DNA of 64,000 bases from Thermus aquaticus (GTDB lineage: Bacteria; Deinococcota; Deinococci; Deinococcales; Thermaceae). The DNA is taken from assembly GCF_001280255.1 (NCBI RefSeq), contig NZ_LHCI01000106.1, forward strand, positions 1,155,766-1,219,765, in the 5' to 3' direction. The notes under the pieces are model-generated. The model saw only the letters and a program-made list of their open reading frames with translations, was not told where the DNA came from and searched no databases. A program made the translations under genes and the position numbers. Positions within the stretch are counted from its first letter, which is position 1. Each line of letters begins with the position of its first letter. Positions 42,681 to 51,623 of the stretch are shown here, one piece after another.

Positions 42681-42713
42681 CCCCATGCTGGCGCAAGCCA
42701 GCATGGGGTGGTG
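42681..42713. terminator. hairpin terminator after leuB, repeat of the 2210 element
   Basis: An inverted repeat CCCCATGCTGGC-GCAA-GCCAGCATGGGG. The 36 bases 42681-42716, including the leuB stop codon, are identical to 2210-2245 at the end of tyrA. It lies between the leu operon and the promoter of the Uma2 pair. Confidence 0.8.
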
Positions 42714-44350
<1,637 letters not shown>

Positions 44351-44353
44351 GGC

Positions 44354-45766
44354 TCACCTCCCGATGCCAAACACTTCCCGAGCGTCGGCGATCTCTCCGG
44401 TCACGGCGGCGGCGGCCACCATGACCGGGCTCATGAGGACGGTGCGGCCCCTGGGGCTTCCCATCCTCCCCTTGTAGTTGCGGTTGGAGCTACTGGCCGC
44501 CAGCTCGTCCCCTTCCAGGCGGTCCGGGTTCATGGCCAGGCACATGGAGCAGCCGGGGTTCCGCCACTCAAACCCCGCCTCGCGGAAGACCTCGGCGATG
44601 CCCTCCTCCTCCGCCTTTTTAGCCACCCACTCCGAGCCCGGCACCACCAGGGCCCGCACGCCCTTTTTCACCTTGTGCCCCTTGAGGTGGCGGGCCACCT
44701 CCCGGAGGTCGGAGAGCCTGGCGTTGGTGCAGCTCCCGATGAAGGCCACCTGGACGGGCACCCCCTTGATGGGCTGGCCGGGCCTGAAGCCCATGTAGGC
44801 CAGGGCCTCCTCGGCCACGGCCCTTTCTTCCTCGGGGAGCTCCTCCAGAAGGGGAATCCGCCCGTCCACGGGGATGGCCTGGCCCGGGTTGATGCCCCAG
44901 GTGACCGTGGGGGCGATCTCCTCGGCCCGGAAGCTGACCACGTCGTCGTAGGTGGCATCGGGGTCGGAGCGGAAGGAAAGCCAGCGCTTCTTGGCCTCCT
45001 CCCACTCAGGCCCCTTGGGGCTATAGGGGCGGCCCTCGAGGTAGGCGAAGGTGGTCTCGTCGGGGTTCACGTAGCCGATGCGGGCCCCGCCCTCAATGGA
45101 CATGTTGCAAAGGGTCATGCGGCTTTCCATGTCCATGGCCTCCACGGTGCTCCCGCCGTACTCATAGGCGTAGCCCAGGCCCCCCTTGACCCCCAGGGTG
45201 CGGATGATGTGGAGGATCACGTCCTTGGCGTAGACCCCGGGGCCTAGCTTTCCGTCCACGTTGATGCGCCGCACCTTGAGCTTCTTGGCGGCCAGGCTCT
45301 GGGTGGCGAGGACGTCCCGCACCTGGCTGGTGCCGATGCCGAAGGCCACGGCCCCGAAGGCCCCGTGGGTGGAGGTGTGGGAGTCGCCGCAGGCGATGGT
45401 CATCCCGGGCTGGGTGAGGCCCAGCTGGGGGCCGATAACGTGGACGATGCCCTGGTTGCCGCTGCCCAGGTCAAAGAAGGTGATGCCGTGCTCCTTGGTG
45501 TTGCGCCTCAGGGCCTCCAGCATGTTCTGGGCCAGAGGGTCCTGGAAGGGCTCGGTGCGGTCGTGGGTGGGGACGATGTGGTCCACGGTGGCGAAGGTGC
45601 GGTGGGGATAGCGCACCTTGAGGCCCAGGTCCTTCAGCATCCCGAAGGCCTGGGGGCTCGTGACCTCGTGGAGGAGGTGGAGGTCTATGAAAAGCTGGCT
45701 CTGCCCATTCCTGAGCTTTCGCACCTCGTGGGCCTCCCAAACCTTGTCGTAAAGCGTTTTTCCCAT
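44354..45766 (-). CDS. leuC: 3-isopropylmalate dehydratase large subunit
   Basis: 470 residues. The aconitase-type Fe-S ligands are GSCTNARL and [12 protein letters not shown]; substrate-site motifs are [22 protein letters not shown] and [13 protein letters not shown]. It isomerises 2- to 3-isopropylmalate. Start ATG 45766 has [11 protein letters not shown] upstream, which itself follows the attenuator U-tract. First structural gene of the leu operon. Confidence 0.97.
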   Translation of the reverse strand: MGKTLYDKVWEAHEVRKLRNGQSQLFIDLHLLHEVTSPQAFGMLKDLGLKVRYPHRTFATVDHIVPTHDRTEPFQDPLAQNMLEALRRNTKEHGITFFDLGSGNQGIVHVIGPQLGLTQPGMTIACGDSHTSTHGAFGAVAFGIGTSQVRDVLATQSLAAKKLKVRRINVDGKLGPGVYAKDVILHIIRTLGVKGGLGYAYEYGGSTVEAMDMESRMTLCNMSIEGGARIGYVNPDETTFAYLEGRPYSPKGPEWEEAKKRWLSFRSDPDATYDDVVSFRAEEIAPTVTWGINPGQAIPVDGRIPLLEELPEEERAVAEEALAYMGFRPGQPIKGVPVQVAFIGSCTNARLSDLREVARHLKGHKVKKGVRALVVPGSEWVAKKAEEEGIAEVFREAGFEWRNPGCSMCLAMNPDRLEGDELAASSSNRNYKGRMGSPRGRTVLMSPVMVAAAAVTGEIADAREVFGIGR

Positions 45767-45779
45767 GCTCCCTCCCTAG

Positions 45780-45809
45780 AAAAAACCCCCGGGTTCCTGG
45801 GCCCGGGGG
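45780..45809 (-). terminator. leu attenuator terminator
   Basis: Minus-strand RNA has stem CCCCCGGG / CCCGGGGG (45802-45809 with 45786-45793), an 8-base loop and then six U (45785-45780), directly before the leuC SD. Upstream arms at 45835-45850 can form a pause hairpin (ACCGGGC / GCCCGGT). The GGCCCGG arm can instead pair with the CCGGGCC of the terminator stem, giving an anti-terminator. Confidence 0.88.
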
Positions 45810-45830
45810 AGTGCGGCGCAAAGCCTTTCC

Positions 45831-45875
45831 CTAAACCGGGCCTGCCCGGTCTAGGGATAGAAGGACCCGCCGCAT
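45831..45875 (-). CDS. leuL: leu leader peptide (14 aa)
   Basis: MRRVLLSLDRAGPV, stop TAG. Leu codons at 5, 6 and 8 (CTT, CTA, CTA) precede the pause hairpin. -10 TAGGCT (45884-45889) lies 8 bp upstream of the ATG, so the leader is probably translated without an SD. Slow decoding of Leu would favour the anti-terminator. A Leu leader ahead of Thermus leu genes was, I believe, reported in early work on T. thermophilus. Confidence 0.82.
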   Translation of the reverse strand: MRRVLLSLDRAGPV

Positions 45876-45883
45876 TGCCCTAT

Positions 45884-45913
45884 AGCCTAAAGGGCCCGGG
45901 GCCCAAAGGTCAA
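45884..45913 (-). promoter_or_regulatory. leu operon promoter
   Basis: Minus-strand -35 TTGACC (45908-45913), 18-bp spacer, -10 TAGGCT (45884-45889). The -35 is part of the 12-bp palindrome GTCAAGCTTGAC (45909-45920) shared with the divergent tRNA-Leu promoter. Confidence 0.75.
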
Positions 45914-45915
45914 GC

Positions 45916-45944
45916 TTGACGAAAGGGGCCTTCTTGCCTACAAT
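45916..45944 (+). promoter_or_regulatory. tRNA-Leu promoter
   Basis: -35 TTGACG (45916-45921), 17-bp spacer, -10 TACAAT (45939-45944), then 13 bp to the mature tRNA. A near-consensus promoter, as expected for a stable RNA gene. Confidence 0.85.
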
Positions 45945-45957
45945 GACCCTTGCGTCT

Positions 45958-46044
45958 GCCGGGGTGGCGGAATTGGTAGACGCGCACGATTCAGGGTCGT
46001 GTGTCCTCGCGGACGTGCGGGTTCAAGTCCCGCCCCCGGCACCA
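45958..46044 (+). tRNA. tRNA-Leu (anticodon CAG)
   Basis: An 87-base class II tRNA with encoded CCA. Acceptor stem GCCGGGG pairs with CCCCGGC, discriminator A46041. D-arm GGCGGAATTGGTAGACGC is Leu-like. Anticodon stem CACGA/TCGTG has loop TTCAGGG, anticodon CAG at 45992-45994. A long variable arm (TGTCCTCGCGGACG) is present, and T-loop GTTCAAGTC. It reads CUG, a very frequent Leu codon in this genome. Confidence 0.97.
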
Positions 46045-46047
46045 GAA

Positions 46048-46067
46048 GGCCCCGCTCAAGCGGGGCC
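46048..46067 (+). terminator. terminator after tRNA-Leu
   Basis: A 9-bp perfect stem GGCCCCGCT / AGCGGGGCC with a very short loop, followed by CAAGCTTTTGG with a short T run. It begins 3 bp after the tRNA CCA. Confidence 0.8.
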
Positions 46068-46078
46068 CAAGCTTTTGG

Positions 46079-46107
46079 TTGACGGCTTGGGGCCTTGCCC
46101 GTACCCT
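46079..46107 (+). promoter_or_regulatory. trpS: trpS promoter (leaderless)
   Basis: -35 TTGACG (46079-46084), 17-bp spacer, -10 TACCCT (46102-46107). ATG 46115 is 7 bp further on, at the expected transcription start. Confidence 0.75.
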
Positions 46108-46114
46108 AGGGGTA

Positions 46115-47128
46115 ATGAAGCGCGTCCTTTCCGGCATCCAGCCCTCGGGGGAGATCCACATCGGCAACTACCTGGGGGCCATCAAGCAGTGGGTGGAGAT
46201 CGGGGAGAAGCTGGGCCGGGACGCTTTCTTCTGCATCGTGGACTACCACGCCCTCACCAACCCCCTGGCCTACGACCCCGCCACCCTGGCCCAGCGCACC
46301 TTTGAGGCGGCCCTGGTCAACATGGCGGCGGGGCTGGACCCCGAGAAGGTGACCCTCTTCGTCCAGTCCCACGTGCCCGAGCACACGGAGCTGGCCTGGG
46401 TCTTCACCACCCTCACCCCCCTCGGGGACCTGACCCGCATGACCCAGTTCAAGGACAAGGCGGCCAAACAGGAGACCGTCTGGAGCGGCCTCCTCATGTA
46501 CCCCGTCCTGCAGGCGGCGGACATCCTCATCTACAAGGCGGACACCGTGCCCGTGGGGGAAGACCAGGTCCAGCACATAGAGCTCACCCGGGAGATCGCC
46601 CGCCGCTTCAACGGGCTTTTCGGGGAGACCTTCCCCGAGCCCCAGGCCCTCCTCAACCCCAAGGCCCCCAGGGTCCCGGGCATTGACGGCAAGGCCAAGA
46701 TGAGCAAGTCCCTGGGCAACACCATCGGCCTTCTGGAGCCCGAGGAGAGCATCTGGGAGAAGATCCGCCACCTCCCCGACGACCCCCAGAGGATCCGCCT
46801 CCAAGACCCCGGGGACCCCGAGAGGACCATCGTCTTCACCTACCTCTCCTACTTCGCCCCCGAGGAGGTGGTGGCGGCCCTGAAGGAGGAGTACCGCCGA
46901 GCGGGGGTCGGGACCCTGACCGTGAAGCGCATCCTTTTTGAACACCTGATGCGCGCCTTGAGGCCCATTCGGGAACGGGCCGAGGCCCTGAAGCGGGACC
47001 CGGACTACGTGATGGACGCCCTCTTGGAGGGCGCCCGCCGGGCCCGAAGCGTCGCCCAGGCCACCATGGAGGAGGTGCGGGAGAAGGTGGGCCTCCTCCT
47101 GCCCAGGAAGCGCCCGGTGCTCCGGTGA
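46115..47128 (+). CDS. trpS: tryptophanyl-tRNA synthetase
   Basis: 337 residues, normal length. Class I signatures are HIGN (residues 15-18 region, PSGEIHIGNYLGAIKQW) and KMSKS (DGKAKMSKSLGNT). VPVGEDQVQHIELTREIARRF is the conserved TrpRS segment. It charges tRNA-Trp. The start was set by the promoter and the MKRVLSGIQPSG beginning. No attenuator or T-box is visible. Its stop overlaps scpA as GTGA. Confidence 0.96.
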   Translation: MKRVLSGIQPSGEIHIGNYLGAIKQWVEIGEKLGRDAFFCIVDYHALTNPLAYDPATLAQRTFEAALVNMAAGLDPEKVTLFVQSHVPEHTELAWVFTTLTPLGDLTRMTQFKDKAAKQETVWSGLLMYPVLQAADILIYKADTVPVGEDQVQHIELTREIARRFNGLFGETFPEPQALLNPKAPRVPGIDGKAKMSKSLGNTIGLLEPEESIWEKIRHLPDDPQRIRLQDPGDPERTIVFTYLSYFAPEEVVAALKEEYRRAGVGTLTVKRILFEHLMRALRPIRERAEALKRDPDYVMDALLEGARRARSVAQATMEEVREKVGLLLPRKRPVLR

Positions 47129-47769
47129 TCCAGATCGCCTTCCCCGGCTTCTCCGGCACCCCCGAGGCCCTGAGGGAGGCCCTGAGGCGGGGCCGGATAT
47201 CCCCCAGGGCGGTCCCCGTGCTGAAGGTCATTGAGGACGCCCTGGCCCAGCTCCCCCCGTCCCTCAAGGAGAGGAGCGAGGTCCTGCCCATCCTGGCGGA
47301 GCTTCTCGTCCTCAAGCTCTCCCCGGAAAGGGCCATGGAGGCCGAGGAGGGCAAGGAAGCCCCCCTGGTCCAGGCCCTTCTGGACCTCTCCGAGACCGTG
47401 GCCTTTCTGGAAGCGCGGCTTAAAGCCCGGGCCAGGCTCCTTCCCGTGGCCCCACCCCCCCTCCCCAGGCCCGCCCTCCGGCTTTCCCCCAAGACCCTCT
47501 GGCAGGCGGCCAGGCCCTTCCGCCGGGCGGTTCTGGCCCTTCCCCGGGAGACCTTTGGGCTGAAGGAGGCCTGGGAGCGGCTTCGGGGGCTTCTTCGGGG
47601 GAGGGCGGTCTTCCAGGCCCTGCCCCTGGGGAGCTGGGGCGAGCGGGCGGTGGCCTTCGCCGCTCTTTTGGAGGCCCACCGCCTGGGCCTCCTTCGCCTC
47701 CACCAGGAGGCCCCCTTTGCCCCCCTTCACGTGGAGGTCTTGCAGGAGCGGCAGGAGCTCAGCGCCTAG
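47125..47769 (+). CDS. scpA: segregation and condensation protein A (divergent)
   Basis: 214 residues. The N-terminus IQIAFPGFSGTPEALREALRRG corresponds to the kleisin start F-GPL-LLL. The C-terminal winged helix AVAFAALLEAHRLGLLRLHQEAPFAPLHV matches FLALLEL---G----Q--F--I. ScpA bridges SMC heads with ScpB. The middle is divergent and Pro-rich; scpB is not adjacent. GTG 47125 overlaps trpS. Its 3' end overlaps the coiled-coil gene on the other strand by 4 bp. Confidence 0.82.
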   Translation: MIQIAFPGFSGTPEALREALRRGRISPRAVPVLKVIEDALAQLPPSLKERSEVLPILAELLVLKLSPERAMEAEEGKEAPLVQALLDLSETVAFLEARLKARARLLPVAPPPLPRPALRLSPKTLWQAARPFRRAVLALPRETFGLKEAWERLRGLLRGRAVFQALPLGSWGERAVAFAALLEAHRLGLLRLHQEAPFAPLHVEVLQERQELSA

Positions 47770-48509
47770 CGCAGGAAGGTGATGAGGGCCAGCACCGCTG
47801 CCAGGGCGGTGAAGTAGAGCATGGCCTTGTTGAAGGCGTTGCCGATCTCGGCCTTCACCTCCTGACGGAGACCGGCCATTTCCTGGCGGAGTCCGGCGAT
47901 TTCCGCATTCACCGCCTGGCGGAGTCCGGCGACCTCCGCCTTTACCTCCTGGCGGAGGTCGGCGATCTCTGCCTTTACCTCCTGGCGGAGTCCGGCGATC
48001 TCCGCCTTTACCTCCTGACGGAGGCCATCGTGTTTTTCTTCTATCTCTCGGCGGAGGGCGCCGAACCTTTCCTCCATTTCCTGGCGGAGGCCCCCGATTT
48101 CGGCCCTGACCTCTTGTTGGAGGCCGTTGAACTTCTCCTCCATTTCCTGGCGGAGGCCCCCGATTTCGGCCCTGACCTCTTGTTGGAGGCCGTTGAACTT
48201 CTCCTCCATTTCCTGGCGGAGGCCCCCGATTTCGGCCCTGACCTCTTGGCGGAGGCCGTTGAACTTCTCCTCCATCTCCTGGCGAAGGACCCCAATCTCG
48301 GCCTTCACCTCCTGGCGGAGACCGGCCATTTCCTGGCGGAGTCCCGCGATCTCCGCTTTAACTTCTTGGCGGAGCCCCGCGATTTCCGCCTTCACCTCCT
48401 GGCGCAGGAGGTCCATGCGGTGCTCCAGGGCGGAGACCCTCTCGGGCAGGACCGCCATGACCCCTTCCACAATGCCTTCCAGCTTGTAAAGGCGTTCCTC
48501 CGTGGTCAT
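47766..48509 (-). CDS. coiled-coil protein with 22-residue repeats and C-terminal membrane helix
   Basis: 247 residues. Residues ~30-220 are nearly all 11/22-residue repeats of the form LRQEVKAEIAGLRQE and EMEEKFNGLQQEVRAEIGG, giving a long parallel coiled coil. The C-terminus (AMLYFTALAAVLALITFLR) is one membrane helix. It looks like a tail-anchored rod, similar in style to DUF1640-type proteins. The ATG lies 8 bp after -10 TATCCT (48518-48523), leaderless. Function unknown. Confidence 0.78.
   Translation of the reverse strand: MTTEERLYKLEGIVEGVMAVLPERVSALEHRMDLLRQEVKAEIAGLRQEVKAEIAGLRQEMAGLRQEVKAEIGVLRQEMEEKFNGLRQEVRAEIGGLRQEMEEKFNGLQQEVRAEIGGLRQEMEEKFNGLQQEVRAEIGGLRQEMEERFGALRREIEEKHDGLRQEVKAEIAGLRQEVKAEIADLRQEVKAEVAGLRQAVNAEIAGLRQEMAGLRQEVKAEIGNAFNKAMLYFTALAAVLALITFLR
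48071..48268 (-). repeat. three tandem 66-bp repeats inside the coiled-coil gene
   Basis: Units starting at 48071, 48137 and 48203 (period 66 bp, 22 codons) are nearly identical in DNA, encoding EMEEKFNGL(Q/R)QEVRAEIGGLRQ. The flanking repeats are more diverged, so these three probably arose by recent duplication and could vary in number. Confidence 0.85.
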
Positions 48510-48541
48510 CTAAGCCCAGGATAGCAGAGTAGACTGGAACC

Positions 48542-49099
48542 ATGGGCGAGGCAGCGAAGACGTTGGAGCTTCTGGACGCCGAGGCCTACCTGGCCCTGGA
48601 AGAGCGCTCCCCCGTGCGCCACGAGCTCCTCGAGGGCGTGCCCTACGCCATGGCGGGGGCGAGTCTTGCTCACAACCGCATCGTGGGCAACCTCTACGCC
48701 CTCCTCAGGCCCGAGGCCCTGGCCAAGGGGTGCCGGATTTACACGGAAACCGTCAAGCTTCGGGTTTCCGTAAGGACCTTTTACTACCCTGACCTCATGG
48801 TGGTCTGCGGGGGGAAGCCTCCGCACACCCACTACGAGGAGGCACCCTGCCTGGTGGTGGAGGTGGTTTCCGAGGCCACCGAGGCCATAGACCGAAGGGA
48901 GAAGCTCTGGCGCTACCGGGAGCTCCCAAGCCTCCAGGGCTACCTCCTGGTGGACTCCCGGGAAAGGCGGGTGGAGGGCTACTTCCGCCAGGGGGAAGTC
49001 TGGCTCTACCGCCTTTGGGAGGGGGAGGGGATGGTGGAGGTGCCCTGCCTCGGCGTGGGGCTAAACCTGGAGGCCATCTACGAGGGGGTAGAGGTTTAG
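48542..49099 (+). CDS. Uma2-family (DUF820) nuclease-like protein
   Basis: 185 residues: LDAEAYLALEERSPVRHELL, YAMAGASLAHNRIVGNLYAL, YYPDLMVVC (acidic), CLVVEVVSEATEAIDRREKL and GYLLVDSRERRVEGY are Uma2 landmarks. -10 TAGACT (48530-48535) is 6 bp upstream of the ATG. Its stop codon overlaps the end of the MazF remnant. The two short Uma2 remnants near 50019 and 51069 resemble this gene's N-terminus more than the 41-42 kb pair. Confidence 0.88.
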   Translation: MGEAAKTLELLDAEAYLALEERSPVRHELLEGVPYAMAGASLAHNRIVGNLYALLRPEALAKGCRIYTETVKLRVSVRTFYYPDLMVVCGGKPPHTHYEEAPCLVVEVVSEATEAIDRREKLWRYRELPSLQGYLLVDSRERRVEGYFRQGEVWLYRLWEGEGMVEVPCLGVGLNLEAIYEGVEV

Positions 49100-49281
49100 G
49101 CGGTCCCGCGCACCCACCGACATAGCCGCGCCCGAAGGCGGTCAAAGCGTTCAGGGTTTACCCTCCCCAGGCTTCCCACTAGGAGGCCCTTGTCCACCAC
49201 GGCGAGGCGGCTAAGGCGCACTACGCTACTGCGCTTGAGGCCCGTTTCGGCAAAATCGGGGTCTGTTCCAGAACATACCCT
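49096..49281 (-). pseudogene. C-terminal remnant of a MazF/PemK-type toxin
   Basis: In the frame closing at TAA (49098-49096) the residues read FAETGLKRSSVVRLSRLAVV, then DKGLLVGSLGRVNPERFDRL to the end. GLK-SSVV-...VDK-L....G.... is the C-terminal half of MazF/PemK endoribonucleases. An in-frame TAG and no start codon precede it, so the N-terminal half is gone. It lies directly beyond the frameshifted HepT gene and overlaps the Uma2 stop. Visible as sequence decay; family by recognition. Confidence 0.65.
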
Positions 49282-49643
49282 CTAGTGCTCGGGGCGGTCC
49301 AGAGTTGCCAAGAGGGATTCTAGCTGCTCCAGAAGTGGGGGGAGGTCTTGTTCCAGGATGGCCGCCACCACCTCCATGTCCACGCCAAAGTACTCGTGGA
49401 TAAGGAGATTGCGGGTGGCCACGATCTCCCGCCAGGGAATTTCAGGGTGGAGGCGCTTGAATTCCTCGGAAATGCCCCTAGCCGCTTCTCCAAGGATTTC
49501 CAGGAGGCGGACGAGAGCGAGGACGTTTCTTCTTCTGGGGCCAAGCTTCTGGGGTCTTTGTTCTGCGTGATTTCCAAAGCGCGCCTGCAAGCGTCCCGCA
49601 TGTGGAGGAGCCGGACACGGTCGGAAAGATTACGCCGCCTCAT
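49282..49643 (-). pseudogene. HepT-like HEPN toxin, frameshifted
   Basis: The first ~38 codons from ATG 49643 (MRRRNLSDRVRLLHMRDACR) are in one frame. The body NVLALVRLLEILGEAARGIS, RLHPEIPWREIVATRNLLIHEYF and the C-terminus are in another. Adding one A in the GAAGAAGAAAC run near 49530 joins them into a normal-length HepT. The Rx4H RNase motif (RNLLIH) is intact but out of frame. It may be a mutation, an error, or slippage. It overlaps mntA by 14 bp. Confidence 0.75.
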
Positions 49644-49941
49644 GGATAGGGCGGGCCTCCTTCAGGACCTCCTCCCGGAGGTAAGGGCTCAGGCTTCCCA
49701 GGGTGTGGAGGTCTACCCTGCGCCCGAAGAGGCGGGTCAGCTCCTCCTGAAGCCGCACGAAGCCCAGGCCTGGGGGGCGCCCGGGGAAGAACTCCACCAG
49801 GAGGTCCAGGTCGCTTTCCTCGTCGGCCTCTCCTCGGGCGAAGGAGCCGAAGAGGAGGAGGCGCCGGACCCCGTACCGACGGCAGACCTCTGCCAGGGCT
49901 TGGGAAGGGATGGACACCCCTAAGCTCATCGCCAGGTTCAT
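49630..49941 (-). CDS. MntA-type minimal nucleotidyltransferase antitoxin
   Basis: 103 residues: VRRLLLFGSFARGEADEESD with DLDLLVEF gives the GS-x9-DxD nucleotidyltransferase core. In MntA/HepT modules the NTase AMPylates a Tyr beside the HEPN active site (known for this family). A start at ATG 49929 is possible, since TAAAAT precedes it at leaderless distance. The partner toxin gene is frameshifted, so the antitoxin may have lost its task. Confidence 0.85.
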   Translation of the reverse strand: MNLAMSLGVSIPSQALAEVCRRYGVRRLLLFGSFARGEADEESDLDLLVEFFPGRPPGLGFVRLQEELTRLFGRRVDLHTLGSLSPYLREEVLKEARPIHEAA

Positions 49942-50011
49942 TTTAGTGCTAGGAAGCCCAAAGTGTCCGGGAGTCCGTCCCCCTTCCGACGGGCCGGGAA
50001 GTGGCCCCTTG

Positions 50012-50064
50012 CTATAGGGCCAGGCACTCCTTTAGGCCACGAGGCCGCACCGCCTTGGCCGCGC
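50012..50064 (-). pseudogene. Uma2 N-terminal remnant, copy 1
   Basis: Minus strand reads AAKAVRPRGLKECLAL then TAG. Bases 50019-50064 match 51020-51065 at 41 of 46 positions. The segment resembles the first residues of the Uma2 gene at 48542. Upstream and downstream coding sequence is gone. Confidence 0.5.
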
Positions 50065-50089
50065 AGGGCCTCGCCCTGGCTACATCCCG

Positions 50090-50152
50090 TTGACTTCGGG
50101 CGCAAAAGGGCCTACCCTGTAGCTAGGGACTGGGCCCGGGCTTTGCCCGGGC
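50090..50152 (+). promoter_or_regulatory. promoter-like site followed by hairpin, no gene
   Basis: Plus-strand TTGACT (50090-50095), 17 bp, TACCCT (50113-50118). Only ~16 bp later a perfect GCCCGGGC-TTT-GCCCGGGC hairpin (50134-50152) follows, ending at the stop codon of the DUF3800 gene. The hairpin may terminate the DUF3800 gene. The promoter-like site has no plus-strand gene, so it could be a relic or make a very short or antisense RNA. Confidence 0.4.
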
Positions 50153-50929
50153 TTAGTACGTTTTGATCCTCTTCAAGACCTCCTCTCCCACGGGGTAGAG
50201 CGCCACCTTGCCTCCGAAGAAGCGCTCAAACCACTCCTCCATGTGGGGGCGGCGTCTTCCAACCCCCAGGGAGCGCTTGAGGTAGTCGGCTAGGACGTAG
50301 GCGGGGAAATCCGCCGCTGCCAGGGGAAGGTGCTCTTTCTCCACCAGCGCCGGGACCCCTTGGAGGCGAGGTGTGGGGTGCGTTGCCCGCAAGTGGGCCA
50401 AGGCTTGCCGCCACAGGCCGTGGTCCTGGGCCGGGTAGCGAGCCTCGGCGAGGAGGAAGCCGTATCCGGACAAACGGTCCAGCTCCTCCCGAAGCCTCTC
50501 TAGAAGAGCCTGTATCAAGTCCCGGCGGAGCCCTTCGGCTAGATTGCGCCCTTTCCTGTCCCCCAGGATATCGGCCATCTCCCTCTTGTTCGCGTAGACG
50601 CCCACCCACCCCGGCACCACCTGGGCCACGGTTTGCAGGACCCGCTGGAAGTAGACGAAGGCCTCTTCCGGGGAAAGGGGAAGAGGCGCCTTCCGGAAAA
50701 ACCCCGTGCGCTGGTAGAATTCCACGGCATGAAGCGGGGCGGGGTGGCCCAGCTGGAGCCTTTTTTGGAGGTCCTGCGACAGGGCTTCCAGCTGTCTAGA
50801 CAAAGCTTCATAGTCGGGGCCCGCTGGCACCAGGGCGGCCAGGAGCAAATAGAGGGGCTGTTGGGGGTTTGCCAGGTCCAGTCCTGTTTCCCCGGACTCG
50901 TCCACATAAACCAGGAAGACCCTCTCCAC
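50153..50929 (-). CDS. DUF3800 domain protein
   Basis: 258 residues. The N-terminus RVFLVYVDESGETG is the DUF3800 hallmark (YxDESG). Conserved acidic and basic residues lie further on, in GVYANKREMADILGDRKGR and LPLAAADFPAYVLADYLKRS. The fold is RNase H-like by family knowledge; members are common in mobile or defence regions but have no settled function. GTG 50929 is 6 bp after TAGGCT (50936-50941). It is flanked by the two Uma2 remnants. Confidence 0.85.
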   Translation of the reverse strand: MERVFLVYVDESGETGLDLANPQQPLYLLLAALVPAGPDYEALSRQLEALSQDLQKRLQLGHPAPLHAVEFYQRTGFFRKAPLPLSPEEAFVYFQRVLQTVAQVVPGWVGVYANKREMADILGDRKGRNLAEGLRRDLIQALLERLREELDRLSGYGFLLAEARYPAQDHGLWRQALAHLRATHPTPRLQGVPALVEKEHLPLAAADFPAYVLADYLKRSLGVGRRRPHMEEWFERFFGGKVALYPVGEEVLKRIKTY

Positions 50930-50955
50930 GCTTACAGCCTAAGACCTGCTTTGGC

Positions 50956-51069
50956 TCAAGCTGGTAGTTTACCCTGGGTGGCCCACAGCTCGTGCTTTGC
51001 CGGGGCCTCACTCTCCAGGGCCAGATACTCCTCCAGGCCAAGAGGCCGCACCGCCTTGGCCGCGCCCAC
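50956..51069 (-). pseudogene. Uma2 N-terminal remnant, copy 2 (37 codons)
   Basis: An intact short ORF VGAAKAVRPLGLEEYLALES, then EAPAKHELWATQGKLPA, stop TGA. It aligns with the start of the Uma2 gene at 48542 (LDAEAYLALEERSPVRHELLEG) but ends after one-fifth of the domain. It keeps a -10 TACACT 6 bp before the GTG, so it may still be transcribed. Confidence 0.6.
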
Positions 51070-51156
51070 GCCTAGAGTGTAGCCCGGCCTGCCCCGCCCA
51101 TAACCTCAGCTTCGTGGCTCAGAAAATGCTGGGGTAGCGACTGGGTTATGTTTTTG

Positions 51157-51179
51157 GGGCCCGGGGGAAACCCGGGCCC
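51157..51179 (-). terminator. hairpin downstream of pilA4
   Basis: A perfect 9-bp stem GGGCCCGGG / CCCGGGCCC with a 5-base loop, 25-47 bp after the pilin stop codon. No U-tract on the minus side. An outer stem GGGGTAGC/GCTACCC could lengthen it. Probably the pilA4 terminator. Confidence 0.65.
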
Positions 51180-51203
51180 AGCTACCCTTAGGCGGTCAGG
51201 TCC

Positions 51204-51623
<420 letters not shown>

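Noticed and set aside
46045-46114. T-box or Trp attenuator before trpS
   Set aside because: Only the tRNA terminator and a compact promoter fit in 70 bp. No leader ORF with Trp codons or T-box core is visible.
48071-48400. Possible CRISPR array
   Set aside because: Repeats are contiguous 66-bp coding units without unique spacers, and they translate to a regular coiled coil.
49942-51203. Prophage or integrative element
   Set aside because: Only DUF3800 and gene remnants are present: no integrase, attachment-site pair at a tRNA, or structural genes.
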